A program made the position numbers and the translations under genes. This document shows, one piece after another, positions 9,176 to 19,862 of a stretch of 64,000 bases of DNA. This DNA is from Erodium maritimum (Eukaryota > Streptophyta > Magnoliopsida > Geraniales > Geraniaceae), in NCBI GenBank assembly GCA_963921825.1, contig OY997591.1, forward strand, positions 44,227,825 through 44,291,824, in the 5' to 3' direction. Under the pieces are notes generated by a model, which saw only the letters and a list, made by a program, of their open reading frames with translations, had not been told where the DNA came from and did not search any database. The number at the start of each line of letters is the position of its first letter. Within the stretch, counting starts at the first letter, position 1.

Positions 9176-10118
9176 TCAATAAACCCTGGTCTTGTCATTT
9201 GGGTAAAAACCCAACTTTGGTTTGATCCTTCTAGATGATTTCAGTTCTCTGGCTGTTGATGGATGGGCCTACTTGGTACATAGGGTTGCTGAGGGTTGGC
9301 TTGGGTCTCAAGCAACATTGGGTTTGGTAATTAACTTGGACTGTGGTTGTTGGCTGACTTGGGGCTCAAGGAACTTTGGTTTATGGTTGTTGTTTGTAGG
9401 GGGGGGGGGGGGGTGGATTAGGGGGGTGGTTGGGGGAGTGTGGTGAGAACTTGGTAAGGTTGTTGGTTGTGATTTCACTTTTAAGATACTTTGTGTATTG
9501 TTTTGTGTAGGGGTAGTTGATCTGTCTTGGTTAGCTTTTTTTGTGTGTGGGTAGCACTTGTTTTAAGAGGAGTGTTGTTTATTAAGAAGACTGTTTTGGT
9601 TCTGTTTTTGGATTTGGCTTTGCCTCACTTGTTTACAGGTGATGTCTTTCCTGTGGTGAGGCACTTTTTATGCTGAAATGATACTGATCTGAGGTGAGGC
9701 ATCATTCCTTGGCTGCGGTGTTGAAACTGAGTTTTGGTATCTGGTTTGTTTAGCCTCAGCATCACTGATGGTTTGGGGAGTTAATTACTGATTCAAAAGT
9801 TAGCTTTACTTGGGGTTGGCCTCTTTGTAACTGATCGACTGAATGCAGGGTTAAATGGGGTGTTTGAAGACTTGTACTGCCTTATGCAGAACCGGGTGTT
9901 AATAGTCATTTTTGGGCTGTATACTGTCATGTGTACTTGGTTGTGACAGTTTTGTAAGGGTATGAAATTGAAACCTAGCTGATAGAATTGGTCTGGGTAG
10001 TTTTGTGACAATTAACGATAAGAGTATAGTTGGTTGAATGGTTATAACCTTGGAGGGCTTTCCCCTGGCTTAGTTTTTCACTTCGAAAACTAGGTCTATA
10101 AAATTGCTGATCAAAAAA
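9176..10118 (+). other. Backbone without a recognised gene; possible degenerate LINE 3' end
   Basis: TG-rich plus-strand sequence with no coding frame I can support. A run of 15 G at 9399-9413 is followed by GGGGGG and GGGGG. The right end, GGCTTTCCCCTGGCTTAG through CTGATCAAAAAAAA at about 10052-10118, resembles the 3' untranslated end and short A tail of plant LINE elements, but no reverse transcriptase is visible, so this is a weak call. Intron or spacer DNA is equally possible. Confidence 0.3.
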
Positions 10119-10439
10119 AATTTGTCTTGTAATCAATACATCATTAGTTAATCCATTTCTTTAGTTGAACCATCCATATACCGTGTATACCCTCTGATCC
10201 ATCCTTTGATCCATCCAATTTGTTGTAACCGTACCCTTCTATAAAACTTCCCTCATTTAGTATCAACTTCACTTTGTCATACCCTGTTGTCTTGTTATAT
10301 TACTTTGATCACTTGCTTTAGTAATGTCTACTTCCGCTGTGCATAAATCAGAAAGACAGAACTTGGATCAAGCCGGTCCAAGTACCGGACGATCCGAGAG
10401 ATTCAGGACGAGTTCTCTCGGACCGTCACACTGGTCTTT
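10119..10439 (+). other. Backbone with TATA-like site and short frame of unknown meaning
   Basis: TCTATAAAAC at about 10239 is followed some 80 bases later by an ATG at 10324 that opens a 70-codon frame to 10536. The peptide (MSTSAVHKSERQN...) is not recognised, and its second half runs into segment X, where the codons become T-rich. It could be a first-exon fragment of a lost gene or chance. A strong hairpin at 10388-10427 lies inside this frame. Confidence 0.2.
10388..10427 (+). repeat. Hairpin-forming inverted repeat
   Basis: Arms GACGATCCGAGAGA (10388-10401) and TCTCTCGGACCGTC (10414-10427) pair at 13 of 14 positions around a 12-base loop. It sits in backbone rather than in a recognised element. 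Confidence 0.6.
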
Positions 10440-11165
10440 GATTTCATTTAACGACACTAATTTTCTTTTTTCTTTTTCTCATCTTTATTTTTCTTCTCAT
10501 CAAAAACTCAACAGTCAACCTTCCCTCACTATGTGAAACTCACTCTGTACAATATAGACGTTGGTCAGGCATCAAGGCACTATGCTCTTCTCTCTTCTCT
10601 GTTTGTGTTTCAAAAATCAATAATGATGGGCTGTTTTCTTTTATCAGCGACTACAATTTAAATTAAACCTCTTTAGTGGAAGAAAAGGAGTGCATGCGAT
10701 GGTCTAGCTACAAACCGGTGAAAGAGTCAAGCGTTGACATGTCAGCTTGGCCACATGACATTCCTAACAAGGGGAGTAACCTGATACATGAAGGAGCGTT
10801 CATATACAAGGAACCTCGGCATCCCAACATGGGAGCAAACCAGAAGTACAAAGAAGGATCTTTCCTATGATAGGAACCTCAACAACCCAACTAGGGTGAA
10901 AAACGAACAAACAAGGTCGCAAATCTAAATTTTACAAACATTAAGTTTAAAATCAGGAAAAGTAAAGGTCTAACACCCGAATTTTACAACCTTGAAGGGA
11001 AATCGAGTGATGTAGGTCTTCAACCCGGATATTCCAACCATGAAGCCTAAAAGAGAACCTGATAAGGAGCACCACCGAAACAAAGCACCACCTAGATGTA
11101 GCTAGCACACAGCCGCTGCAATCAACGTGGAGGCACGCCTCGAGAAGATCTTCTACGATCTACGA
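10440..11165 (+). repeat. Segment X, copy 1
   Basis: About 725 bases nearly identical to 24354-25075. The similarity starts at GACACTAATTTTC and ends at CTACGATCTACGA, exactly where Copia integrase sequence begins at 11166. Copy 2 starts exactly at the other end of that Copia element. I see no coding frame or known family in X. See the finding on the duplication. Confidence 0.85.
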
Positions 11166-11769
11166 AATTTCAATTACAGTGTCTTAGGAGGAGTCCATTC
11201 CAAAAGGATTCCATTCTCTTTTAGATGATCTAATAATTCTGTGGTCAAGTATTTTCCATCTCGATCCAATCGAAGTGCCTTATTACCTTTCCCGAGCTGG
11301 TTTTCTACTTCAGTCTTAAACTCTTTGAATTCATCAAAAGTTTCAGACTTATGTCTCATCGAATAGACATAACCATATTTACTGCAATCAACAGTAAATG
11401 TGATAAAGTAGCAAAACCCCTCCTAGCAAGCGAACTTATTGGTCTACACACATCCGAGTGTATTAGCCTCAATAATTCACTCGTCCTTTCACCACAACCG
11501 ATGAAGGGCGCTTTAGTCATTTTTTCCATCAAACAAGGCTCACACCTATCAATCGAATGAAATTCGAATGGACTTAAAAGTCCGCACTTCTGAAGTGCTG
11601 ATATGCATTTTTGTTTATACGACCCTAATGACAGTGCCTTATAAGAGTTTCGGTTTAAATCGTCGGATTTAGACCTCTTGGCATTAACGTTATAAACAGA
11701 GATTGAGGCATTGTTACCCATATCTAATATGTACAATCCTCCAACCATGTTAGGACTAACATAAAACAT
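11166..11769 (-). pseudogene. GAG-pre-integrase and integrase start of truncated Copia
   Basis: The pre-integrase zinc region includes CISALQKCGL, HSIDRCEPCLMEKMTKAPF and the LIHSDVCRPIS integrase entry. A second stretch (MRHKSETFDEFKEFKTEVENQ) carries ALRLDRDGKYLT, the region of the second catalytic Asp. The sequence then breaks off at the junction with X. Frameshifts separate the pieces. Homologous to 48953-49741 of element F. Confidence 0.85.
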
Positions 11770-11980
11770 ATCATTGCATATAATATTGAAAATAAAAATT
11801 ATATCCTTCCTTGTCTAACATGGACACAAATATAATTTTCCTACTAAAAGTAGGTATGCAATATACATTTTGTAGCACAAAACAAGGCCTCTTGGCAAAG
11901 CAAGACTTATGGATCCTACAGCAGTTGCCACAACTCTGAGGTCCATTTCGTGCTTTCCAAACCTCTCCTACTTTCAGCCA

Positions 11981-12577
11981 CTATATATTAGTGCATGTGT
12001 GAGATTCAGTCCTGGTATCTAATACCCATGAATCTTTGGAAGTAGAGAAATATAGCTTTATAGAGTTAATACCGGATGAAGGCGCGGTCCCACCGCCCTT
12101 CCTTAGATCATCCAGGTTTCCTGATGAAGGCGCAGTCTTACTGCCCTTCTTCAGATCATCCAGGCTATCTGATGAAGGCGCAGTCCCACTGCCCTTCTTC
12201 GGATCAGCCGTGACCATCCTGCAATCCCAGTTCCAATGACCAGGCTATTGGCAGTAGAAGTAGACATTCTCAAGTGTCTCATCTTTCCCACCACGTATGC
12301 ATGGGCCCCGCCCTTTCCACTTCCAATTCCATTGTTGACCATCAGAATATATCCTTGGATCTTAGATCCCTGATATATTCTTCACAGCAGTTAGTGACAC
12401 TTCATGTAACTCTGATATGGTCTTAGAGACAGCCTTGTCAAGGACATATTCTTTGCGTTCAGACATGAGGACTATCCTCAAAATTCTGTACCAGTCCAAA
12501 TAGTTTGTCCCATTTAGCTTGACCATGTCAAGAATGGTTTTTAATGAAAAACTATTAATGTTCGTTGAATTTGCCAT
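11981..12577 (-). pseudogene. gag and protease start of truncated Copia
   Basis: Gag starts at ATG 12577 (MANSTNINSFSLKTILDM, with the WYRILRIVL Copia gag core). It continues in pieces to a CX2CX4HX4C zinc knuckle near 12230-12270, then three 16-residue repeats of the type DDLKKGSGTAPSS, then the protease entry SWVLDTRTESH. The catalytic DTG is DTR, a difference shared with element F. Stops and frameshifts make it inactive. Confidence 0.82.
12072..12207 (-). repeat. 48-base tandem repeat in Copia gag (three units)
   Basis: Units of 48 bases on the plus strand begin GATGAAGGCGC(A/G)GTC and encode, on the minus strand, a 16-residue repeat (D-D-L-K/R-K-G-x-x-T-A-P-S-S-x-x-L). Element F carries the same three units at 49868-50008. 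The period being a multiple of three keeps the frame. Confidence 0.85.
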
Positions 12578-13766
12578 TTGATCTAAAACAGATAAAATTA
12601 AATCAGTATACTGAATAAATTTTATGAAGATCAAGCTTAAACACCAACAATCGATTCTAAACCTTTAGAATCTGAAACCAAGATCCTTGATTCACTCGAT
12701 TAAACTGAACTAATACTCACCACTTAATCGAGCTATGTAGGTAGGACTCCATCCAATCACATGCAATGTGACTGTTGGCTAGGGTATGTACATATGTACA
12801 CGGCTTACCTTATCTGTTACCCTAGCTCAACCTCAGGCTGAGAATCGTAGTCGGGTCCACCAATTTTCAACTATGGCCCTTCACTATGTAGGTGCTCTGC
12901 TAATGCGCACGACACCCACATATCTCGTCCAAACCTACTACCCCGCTTTCCCATGGATGCTCCGCTAATGCGCACGACACCCATAGGACGGGGAGATAGT
13001 AATGTGTTGATGATTGGGAGGTATCGGACATGACCCGTTTTTACTTGTCCGGTTGTGTTTAAAACTTTGGCACATCCTAGATGCGATGAGCACATCAACT
13101 ACATTCCAAATGCAATCATGCCTCAAATTACATCCAATGTAATTCTTCCTTTGAACCCGTCAACTACATCCAATGCAATGATGGTTCTAAGTGGTTCGAC
13201 GACCATACCTTGAAAGAATAATTACACGCTAACTCTAACGGCTCGCAAACCGTGAAAAGCGATAAATAATTAAAACGAGCTCGGGGCTATAATGTGCACC
13301 ATGCCAACATCACATCACACATCATGTTATCAAACAATCATATGATTTTCCCGTTTTATTTAATAGCCAAGTTTCGAAAATGTTTGATGCTCGGTTTATC
13401 GAAACCGTTCAAAAATGAAACTTTTGAACATTTGATCTTCGAGTTCGTCATGATGGTTCAAAACTCGTCATAACTAACAAAACGGTTTAGCCTTGGCATA
13501 TCAACCATCCAATGGTCATGCTTGTACTAGCTCTGTCCAACGGAGCCCCGTTCGGTCCCGGTTTCGGCTCCCCGAGAGTCACGCTCTCGAGACCCAAAAA
13601 ATCAAAATATTTCAAAATTTCCAGATTTGAAATAATTTTCAAAAATTCATTTTACACGCATTAAATCCATAAAAAATAATTTAAAACATGTTATCAAACA
13701 AGTTGGCAAATTAACATGCATAAACCGAAACTTTCAACATCGTCTTGTGAATCCCGAAGGTAGCAC
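12578..13766 (-). other. Leader of truncated Copia
   Basis: About 1.2 kb between primer site and gag with no supported gene. It contains a short direct duplication around GCTCTGCTAATGCGCACGAC and GCTCCGCTAATGCGCACGAC near 12893 and 12959, also present in F. Confidence 0.7.
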
Positions 13767-13779
13767 GACTTTGATACCA
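13767..13779 (-). promoter_or_regulatory. Primer binding site of truncated Copia
   Basis: On the minus strand TGGTATCAAAGTC, one base from the LTR end; an initiator tRNA-Met type primer site, confirming that the LTR to the right is the 5' LTR of a minus-strand element. Confidence 0.85.
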
Positions 13780-13957
13780 CTGTTGGGTCTCGAGGTAGGA
13801 TTGGAGATGAACCAACTCGCAGCGGAAAATCAATGAAGACCAAGAGAAGATTAAAACCATGAAACAACTAACAAAGAATGGATTCACAAGAGAAAAATTC
13901 AGCACTATTTCCTACCAAAACAAGAACACCGGGTAACGAATGATTGGCTTGAGTATC

Positions 13958-16900
13958 TGTAAAGCCCGCCTTTTTAAAAGGGTATTGTTTTGAAAAGTGA
14001 AACATCGGGGTGGAAAATTACAACGAGTGTTTTGTAAAAAGAAAAAAAAGAGAAGAAGGAGGACTTGGGCTGGAACAGGCTTGTGCCAGTCAGCAGACCG
14101 AGCCCAAGCCCGCACCATGCGCCAAGCCCACGCCAAGATACGGGCCCAAGCCCAACAGATTCTCAACCCTAATCCTCTACACTATACTCCTTCCTTTTCT
14201 TCTTCTACCGCGCACGGAAACTTAGGAAAAAAAAGAATCGCAGCTCGTCTTCTTCCTCTCTCGATCTCTCCAGACCCTCCTCCTTCTCTCCCCTTCTCGC
14301 AGCCACAACATCGCCGCCCTCGCTTCGCCTCTGTGCCAATCGAACCGCACCGAATTCGAGCTCGAGAAACCATCGCCGGAGCTCCTCGTCAGGACCTTCT
14401 TCCTCGTGCAGAATCGCACCTCGTACGAAGAACTCACTAGTGAGATACGCGCCGGCTTCTTCGTTCTCTCCGACGACCTCCCTCGCCCCGCTCTCCTTCT
14501 TTGAACGCGTTTCTCGCCGGACCGAGCTCGAATTTGGGACGGGTTAGCCAGAGCAACGCTGGCGAGAACCTCTTCTCTCGCCAGATCTGAGGCACGAGGT
14601 TGTGGACCGCGTACCTGATGCCGTCGTCCCTACTACCGTCTTGCCGGAGTTTTGGAGCGAGTTCCGGTTAGTTCTACCTTCCCTTCGAGTGTCCTGACTC
14701 TGTCGCCAGCGACTGGAGTTGAGCCCTCGCCGACGTGCTCGGGAAAACAGAATCTGTTGGGCTTTTGGGCCAGGATGCTGGCGTGCTGGGCCAGTGGAGC
14801 CTTGGGCCAAATCTGGCGAAACGGGCCTTGGCCAAGGACGGGTTTCGGGCCGGACCAAGGCTCGGGCTGGGCCCAGGGTCGTGGACCAGATCAGCACTCG
14901 CGCTCGGATCTGAGTCGGATCCGGGTCTGGGTCAGGTCTGGGGCCGGGTCCGGGTCAGGATTGGGTTTGGGTTCGGATCCGGGTTCGGACCGGGTCTGGA
15001 TCCAGGTTGGGCCTGGATTCGGGTTGAATCCGGGTCAAATTCCGGGTCGGACATATTTAATTAATTATTTTGATCTAAAATTGGATTTTTTAAAGAACGT
15101 TTTGGACAATTTCGAGGACTGTGGACATACCAGAACTAATTGGATGTTTTGACTGTTTAAAAACCCAGACTTGGACTTCGTGGTTTTCGCCCTAGAAGAC
15201 GGAGTAGGCCTGGACGTCAGCAGCTAGGAGACGCAGCTGTTGTATCGTCTTGAGGTAGGGAAAGTAGCGAATACCGCTTTAATTACGGAAAGTTACTAGC
15301 GAGCATGATTAGAAAATAATAATAACCGGAAAGGTCCTAGATGACATATAGGATGTGATTCACTAGAATACTTGCTTTCAATTACTAATACCGGACGAGT
15401 CTTAGTAACATGTAGGATGTGATTTACTAGATTACCTGCTTTAAATACTTAGGAAATTGACGTGCTGGTAGATGGACCATGTCGAGCCCTAGGGTTGTGT
15501 GATGTGTGCTATAATCGTTGTGTGAGAGTCTAAATAAGATTATACTTTGTGTTGCATGTTGTGACTGTGTGTGGGCAAGTGTGCCGTGTTTGACTTGTTG
15601 TGAACCCTTGGTTGTGATATGATCGGGTTAGTGATAGACCAACTGTGTGCTATGTCGAGATGGTCCGGTTGGTACACCGAGATCGGCTTGGCTTTGTGTT
15701 GCGTGTTTTATTCTTGTTGTGTGCCCCTAAAGAAGGCGTAACCGTTTGGTGTATCGAGGCCAAGGATGGCGTGATCAGTGCCCCGATGACTCGTAGTCCA
15801 GGATGATGTTTGACCGAGGCGTGTGCTGGTCCTGTACGTGTTGCGATTACCGCCCGAGTCTGTGTGACGGGAAGACGTCCGACTGATGGTATTACCGGTT
15901 TGGTACGTATGTTGAGTAGTGCCCACGTCTGTGTGCGTGGAAGACATCAGACTGAGGGATTTCCGGTCGAGGATGTTACCATCAGTCTCAATAAGGAGGA
16001 AGATATCGGGGCTGATGTTATGTGGTCCGGTATGATATAATTGGCTCAGTGCATTCAACGACGTTGGAACTGTTGTATGATATCTGTGTGTATCTCGTTC
16101 TGTGGAAGTGATTCGTAACCGGGTGACGGGACCGAGACCTCGTGTTCCGGTGCAACATAAGTGGATGGACTGTGATAGCCAGAGACGTTAGAAATGGTTA
16201 TACTAGGTTTAGGGCGGGTCTGCTGTGTGTGATGTGCGTGTTGCTGGGCTTTGTGCGTTGTCTGCTGTGTGTGTTGTGCGTGTAGTTGGGCTTTGTGCGT
16301 TGTCTGCTGTGTGTGCCATGCAGGCGGTCTGGCTTTGTGCGTTGGGTTAAGTGTGACTTTGTTCTGGTAAGAGTGTTTGGTGACTCGAGGTGCTGTTGTA
16401 CCTGATTCTTGTGTTGCCGTGCGAGTTCGCACGTGTGGTCTGTTGTGAGTTAGCGGCAGGCTTTGTCCGTTGAGAATTGTTGGGTGATGGGTGTCTAGAG
16501 ATAGTCGTGGAAGTGGTGTGGGTTCGGTTCGTTGTGAGTTTGTTTTGCGGGTTGTGCCTGAGTGAAGGCCAATGGTATTCTTGGAGTAATCGTTTAATTT
16601 GTTTTTAATAGTTGTGCTTTACTAGTATGCCCAAATTGAACGGTTACCCGTGGTAATGAACTGAGATTCAGAGCCTTAACTACTTTCTCTACCGAGCATA
16701 AGCTCACCCCCATACTTTGCTGTGTTTCAGGTGTTGAGCGTGACTTGTACTAGCAGGATTCTCGGAGCTAGGGAGCTGACGGGGATTCGGGCTAGTGTCT
16801 AGAGACATATAGTCTTAATACCGTTTTGACTTGTTTTTATTATCGAGCGGTTGACTCGTTGAACCTTCAAAACTTTAAATTGTATTTGAGACTCGTTTAT

Positions 16901-16977
16901 TTATCCTATTTACTTTACTATTATTTTATCTTAAGTCGCGTCTCGAATTCGGTCAAAACCGGATTTGGGGCGTGACA
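13958..16977 (+). repeat. 5' LTR of element B (3020 bp)
   Basis: Begins TGTAAAGCCCGCC and ends GGGGCGTGACA. In order it holds a CT-rich stretch rich in TCTTC and CTCTC (about 14180-14480) that looks like a plant 5' untranslated leader, a degenerate GGGTCYGG repeat (about 14845-15050), CCGGTA/GGGAAGAC-type repeats near 15830-15970, and the hairpin plus CAG/GT module at 16694-16732. The long frames in the first part are open in several registers at once, as expected from GC-rich repeats, and are not called as genes. Confidence 0.92.
14845..15050 (+). repeat. Degenerate GGGTCYGG repeat in the LTR of B
   Basis: A run of GGGTCTGG, GGGTCCGG, GGATCCGG and GGTTCGGA variants; the 3' LTR has the same at about 20745-20960 and solo LTR C at about 29975-30150. 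It is a shared feature of the B/C LTR group. Confidence 0.8.
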
Positions 16978-19862
16978 ATTTGGTATCAGAGTCTGGTTTC
17001 ATTTTGAAATGATTTTCAAAACATCCGGTTGTGTGTCGTGTTGGTATCGAGGACTGTGTGCAAATGGTAACTGGTTGTCCCGCATAAGCGGATGGTTGAC
17101 TTTATTTCCGAACAGGTTATGCCCGATTTTCTGCAGAAACTGAATTGTATGTACCATCACGATTCAGTTATAGGGGCCACTATAGCTGTACGTGAATGGG
17201 GGGATGCCAAGTGGTTACAACGTAATTCGGGGACGCCTGAACCGGGTTGTAACGACGCAGCGTCAACATGAATGTTATGTTAGAAAAAGGACTGATAAGA
17301 AATTGAAACTGAAATATGAGTGTGCTTTGTGGTTTTGCCTGTGGTGTAACTTTAGCCCATGTGGGTTAAGTGTGAAATCGTGTGTAATCCTACTGTGTGT
17401 ATATATGATCTGTGTGCATATATATGTCTGTGTGAAGCACTAGTGTGCTAACTTCCTTGTTGTGTGCATCTGTGTGACTATACTATATTAAGTATATTAT
17501 TACTATAAGTAGTAGTGAGTGAACTGTGTGCGACGTTAGTTATTTTAAGCGTGTCGTTTTTAAGAGTAAGAAATTGAGCGTGGGCGTTACCGTGAGGAGG
17601 GTAACCGGGTCGTGGAACCTCGAGGTAGGAGAGGTAAGCCGTTGGGGGCACAAGTGTCGGGTTATTCCCACTGGGGAGGTTAGGAAGGGCAACACCAACA
17701 GGTCCCGGGCTACAACGGGACGGAGTATCAGAGATGAGGTATGAAGCCAGAGTTACGGCGTGGATCGTTTGCACCAGTTCGGGTGGCCATCGAGGCGAAC
17801 GAATGCATGAGGTTCGAGAGAGGGCCCCGAGCCCAGAGTTTGGATCGAGTCCTCATCTTGATGATTCGGATTTAGTTGGGGATAATGGTTATGACAACAA
17901 CAGTGGAGCGAGGTCATAGAGAGACCGCGAGAGTTCGTAAGACTCGGCAGTGACCGAGCAGTGATGCGGAACCGTGCGAGATTCGGGAACCGAGGGGGCG
18001 GAGAACCGCGGGGTTCTTCCGGCCACAAGCTCTGTCTGACGGTATGAGGCAGACAGGACCAAGAGCATCGTTAGGGTCCATCGTGTTAGAACGGGGCCCC
18101 AGTGTGATCACACCGTCGGTAGCCGGCACGTTGGAGATGGGTACCGAGCGGTGAGGGCCGCAGCAGTACCGGCAAGCAGTCAGACTAGTCAGGGAAGGTG
18201 ACCGAGTGGAGATGAGATCAGAGTGGCGCAGCAGAAGTGTGGTGGGCCCATAACCCACATGCGTCGCACTCTTCCGTTTTCTTTCACCCTTGCGGAGAAG
18301 TTAGGCTTAAGAGTAAAGCCTCGAGACGACCCTTATGTCTCGACACCCTAGTCACAGGTGAGTTGGTTTGACAAGTGTGGGCCATGCGCGTGAGATTAAA
18401 GTGGTTGGCCGTTCTTGGTGGTCTTCTTGTGTTGAACTATAACCGTGTGATATGTGGAGACCGGTGGGATGCCTACGCCGACGAAGTACCTCGGTGTGGA
18501 ATATCCTGAACGAGACTTTGTGTTTGGATATACGTCTACGTTCGGTAAGATTATTGAAGGTGTGTTTCAGTCCGATGTCGATATCGATGGTGGTCCCGAT
18601 GTAGATACCTCGACCCAGACTTCCGGTGTGAGACCTACGCCGACGAGAGATCTCGGTATAGGATATCGAGACCGACGAGATGTTCTTGGTAAGTTGTGTT
18701 GATGATCGTCTTTGGGGTGATGTGTTTGCCGTGGTGTGGGTTGCATAGTACTGCATGTGTGACTTATATCCCGAGTGACGGGAAGATACTCGATCGAAGG
18801 CATGCCGGGCCGGTATGTGAGCTTGAGTTTTGCCCCGATGTGTGTTCCGAGAAGACCCCTAGACCGATGAGGTATTTCGGTATGGTGTGATCAAGCCGAG
18901 CCATAGGAAGCCGGCCCATTGTTCTAGGATACCAGGGGTGACGTTGACTGTTGTTTTGACCTTGTGTTTGATCTGTGTTGACTGCGATGACTGCTTTGAC
19001 AAGCAAGGGAGCAGATCTTGTGTGAACTATTGAGGGGGAGCACTACTTTTCCGAGCTGAAGGCTCGGTTGACACCCCGACTAAGTACGTTGTGGTTGACG
19101 AGTGTGTGTAGTGTATGGTAGAGGTGGGAGTACCTCACGAGGTACCCGAAAACAAATCTCTGAGTACGACTACCATAGCGCTTTCAGGCCAGTAACACTA
19201 TGGCACCGTACGAAGCGTTAGATGGTAGGTCGGGTCAATTGCCCAAGCAGGACACACTTGGGGATTTACAGTTGACCTTTGTGGTCCCGAGTTGTTAGAA
19301 AAGGCGACTCAAAGGTCGCGTGGATTGTGAACGATGAGAACCGCGCAGAGTCGACGCGGAAGCGCGAGGATAAGGTACGCACGAGGTATCCAAACCCGTT
19401 CGGACCCTGAGGAAATGGTACTTGTGTGTCTTGAGTTTTGTGGTGACTTTGGAGGGAACGACTTGTAAATTGATTGATATTACGTGTTGCTTCATTGTGT
19501 TATCGTGAGTGGTTGGACGTGGACTCTTTGTTTCGTTGTGTGCGTGATACTTGTTTAAGTAAAGTGAATAATAAGGGAGGAGTGTCTGGGTGTTGGATCC
19601 GTTTTAAGAGCGATGTGAGAAGGGTTCTGGTATGATACCTGTACCGACGGACGGTTCCGGTATAGGATATCTCGACCAAGCGGTGGATGTAGGTGCGACG
19701 TCTCTAACGATGAAGGATTCCGGTATCGATTAACTGGTGTAAGTGTGTGTATGCTTGAAGGATAATGGACTGGGAGTTTTAGTTGGACGTTCCCCGAGAT
19801 AGGGTCAAGTGGAACGCGTTGGTTTAAAATTTCGAGGACTAAATTCTTTTAAGAGGGTAGAC
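16978..19862 (+). pseudogene. Internal region of B: remnants of gag, protease, integrase and chromodomain
   Basis: The primer site TGGTATCAGAGTCTGG is at 16981-16996. A leader with the conserved stem-loop block (17214-17253) follows. Scraps then follow in the proper order: gag-like YEARVT near 17737 and the FFRPQ region near 18015; protease C-terminal region near 18260-18360 (matching D at 40760-40880); an integrase piece (FQAS...MAPYEALDG type) near 19185-19240; and a chromodomain end (K/RREDKVR...YPNPF type) near 19350-19410. RT, RNase H and the integrase catalytic core are missing. The stretch 18400-19180 carries diverged CCGGTAT-type repeats and no gene. The purine tract is at 19847-19862. 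Confidence 0.8.

Noticed and set aside
10324-10536. Real protein-coding gene downstream of the TATA-like site
   Set aside because: Only 70 codons, an unrecognised peptide, and the second half becomes T-rich segment X; kept only as a weak backbone note.
13997-15152. Several overlapping plus-strand frames of 100-166 codons in the LTR of B
   Set aside because: GC-rich CT and GGGTC repeats keep several frames open at once, the frames differ between the two LTRs, and no domain is recognisable.
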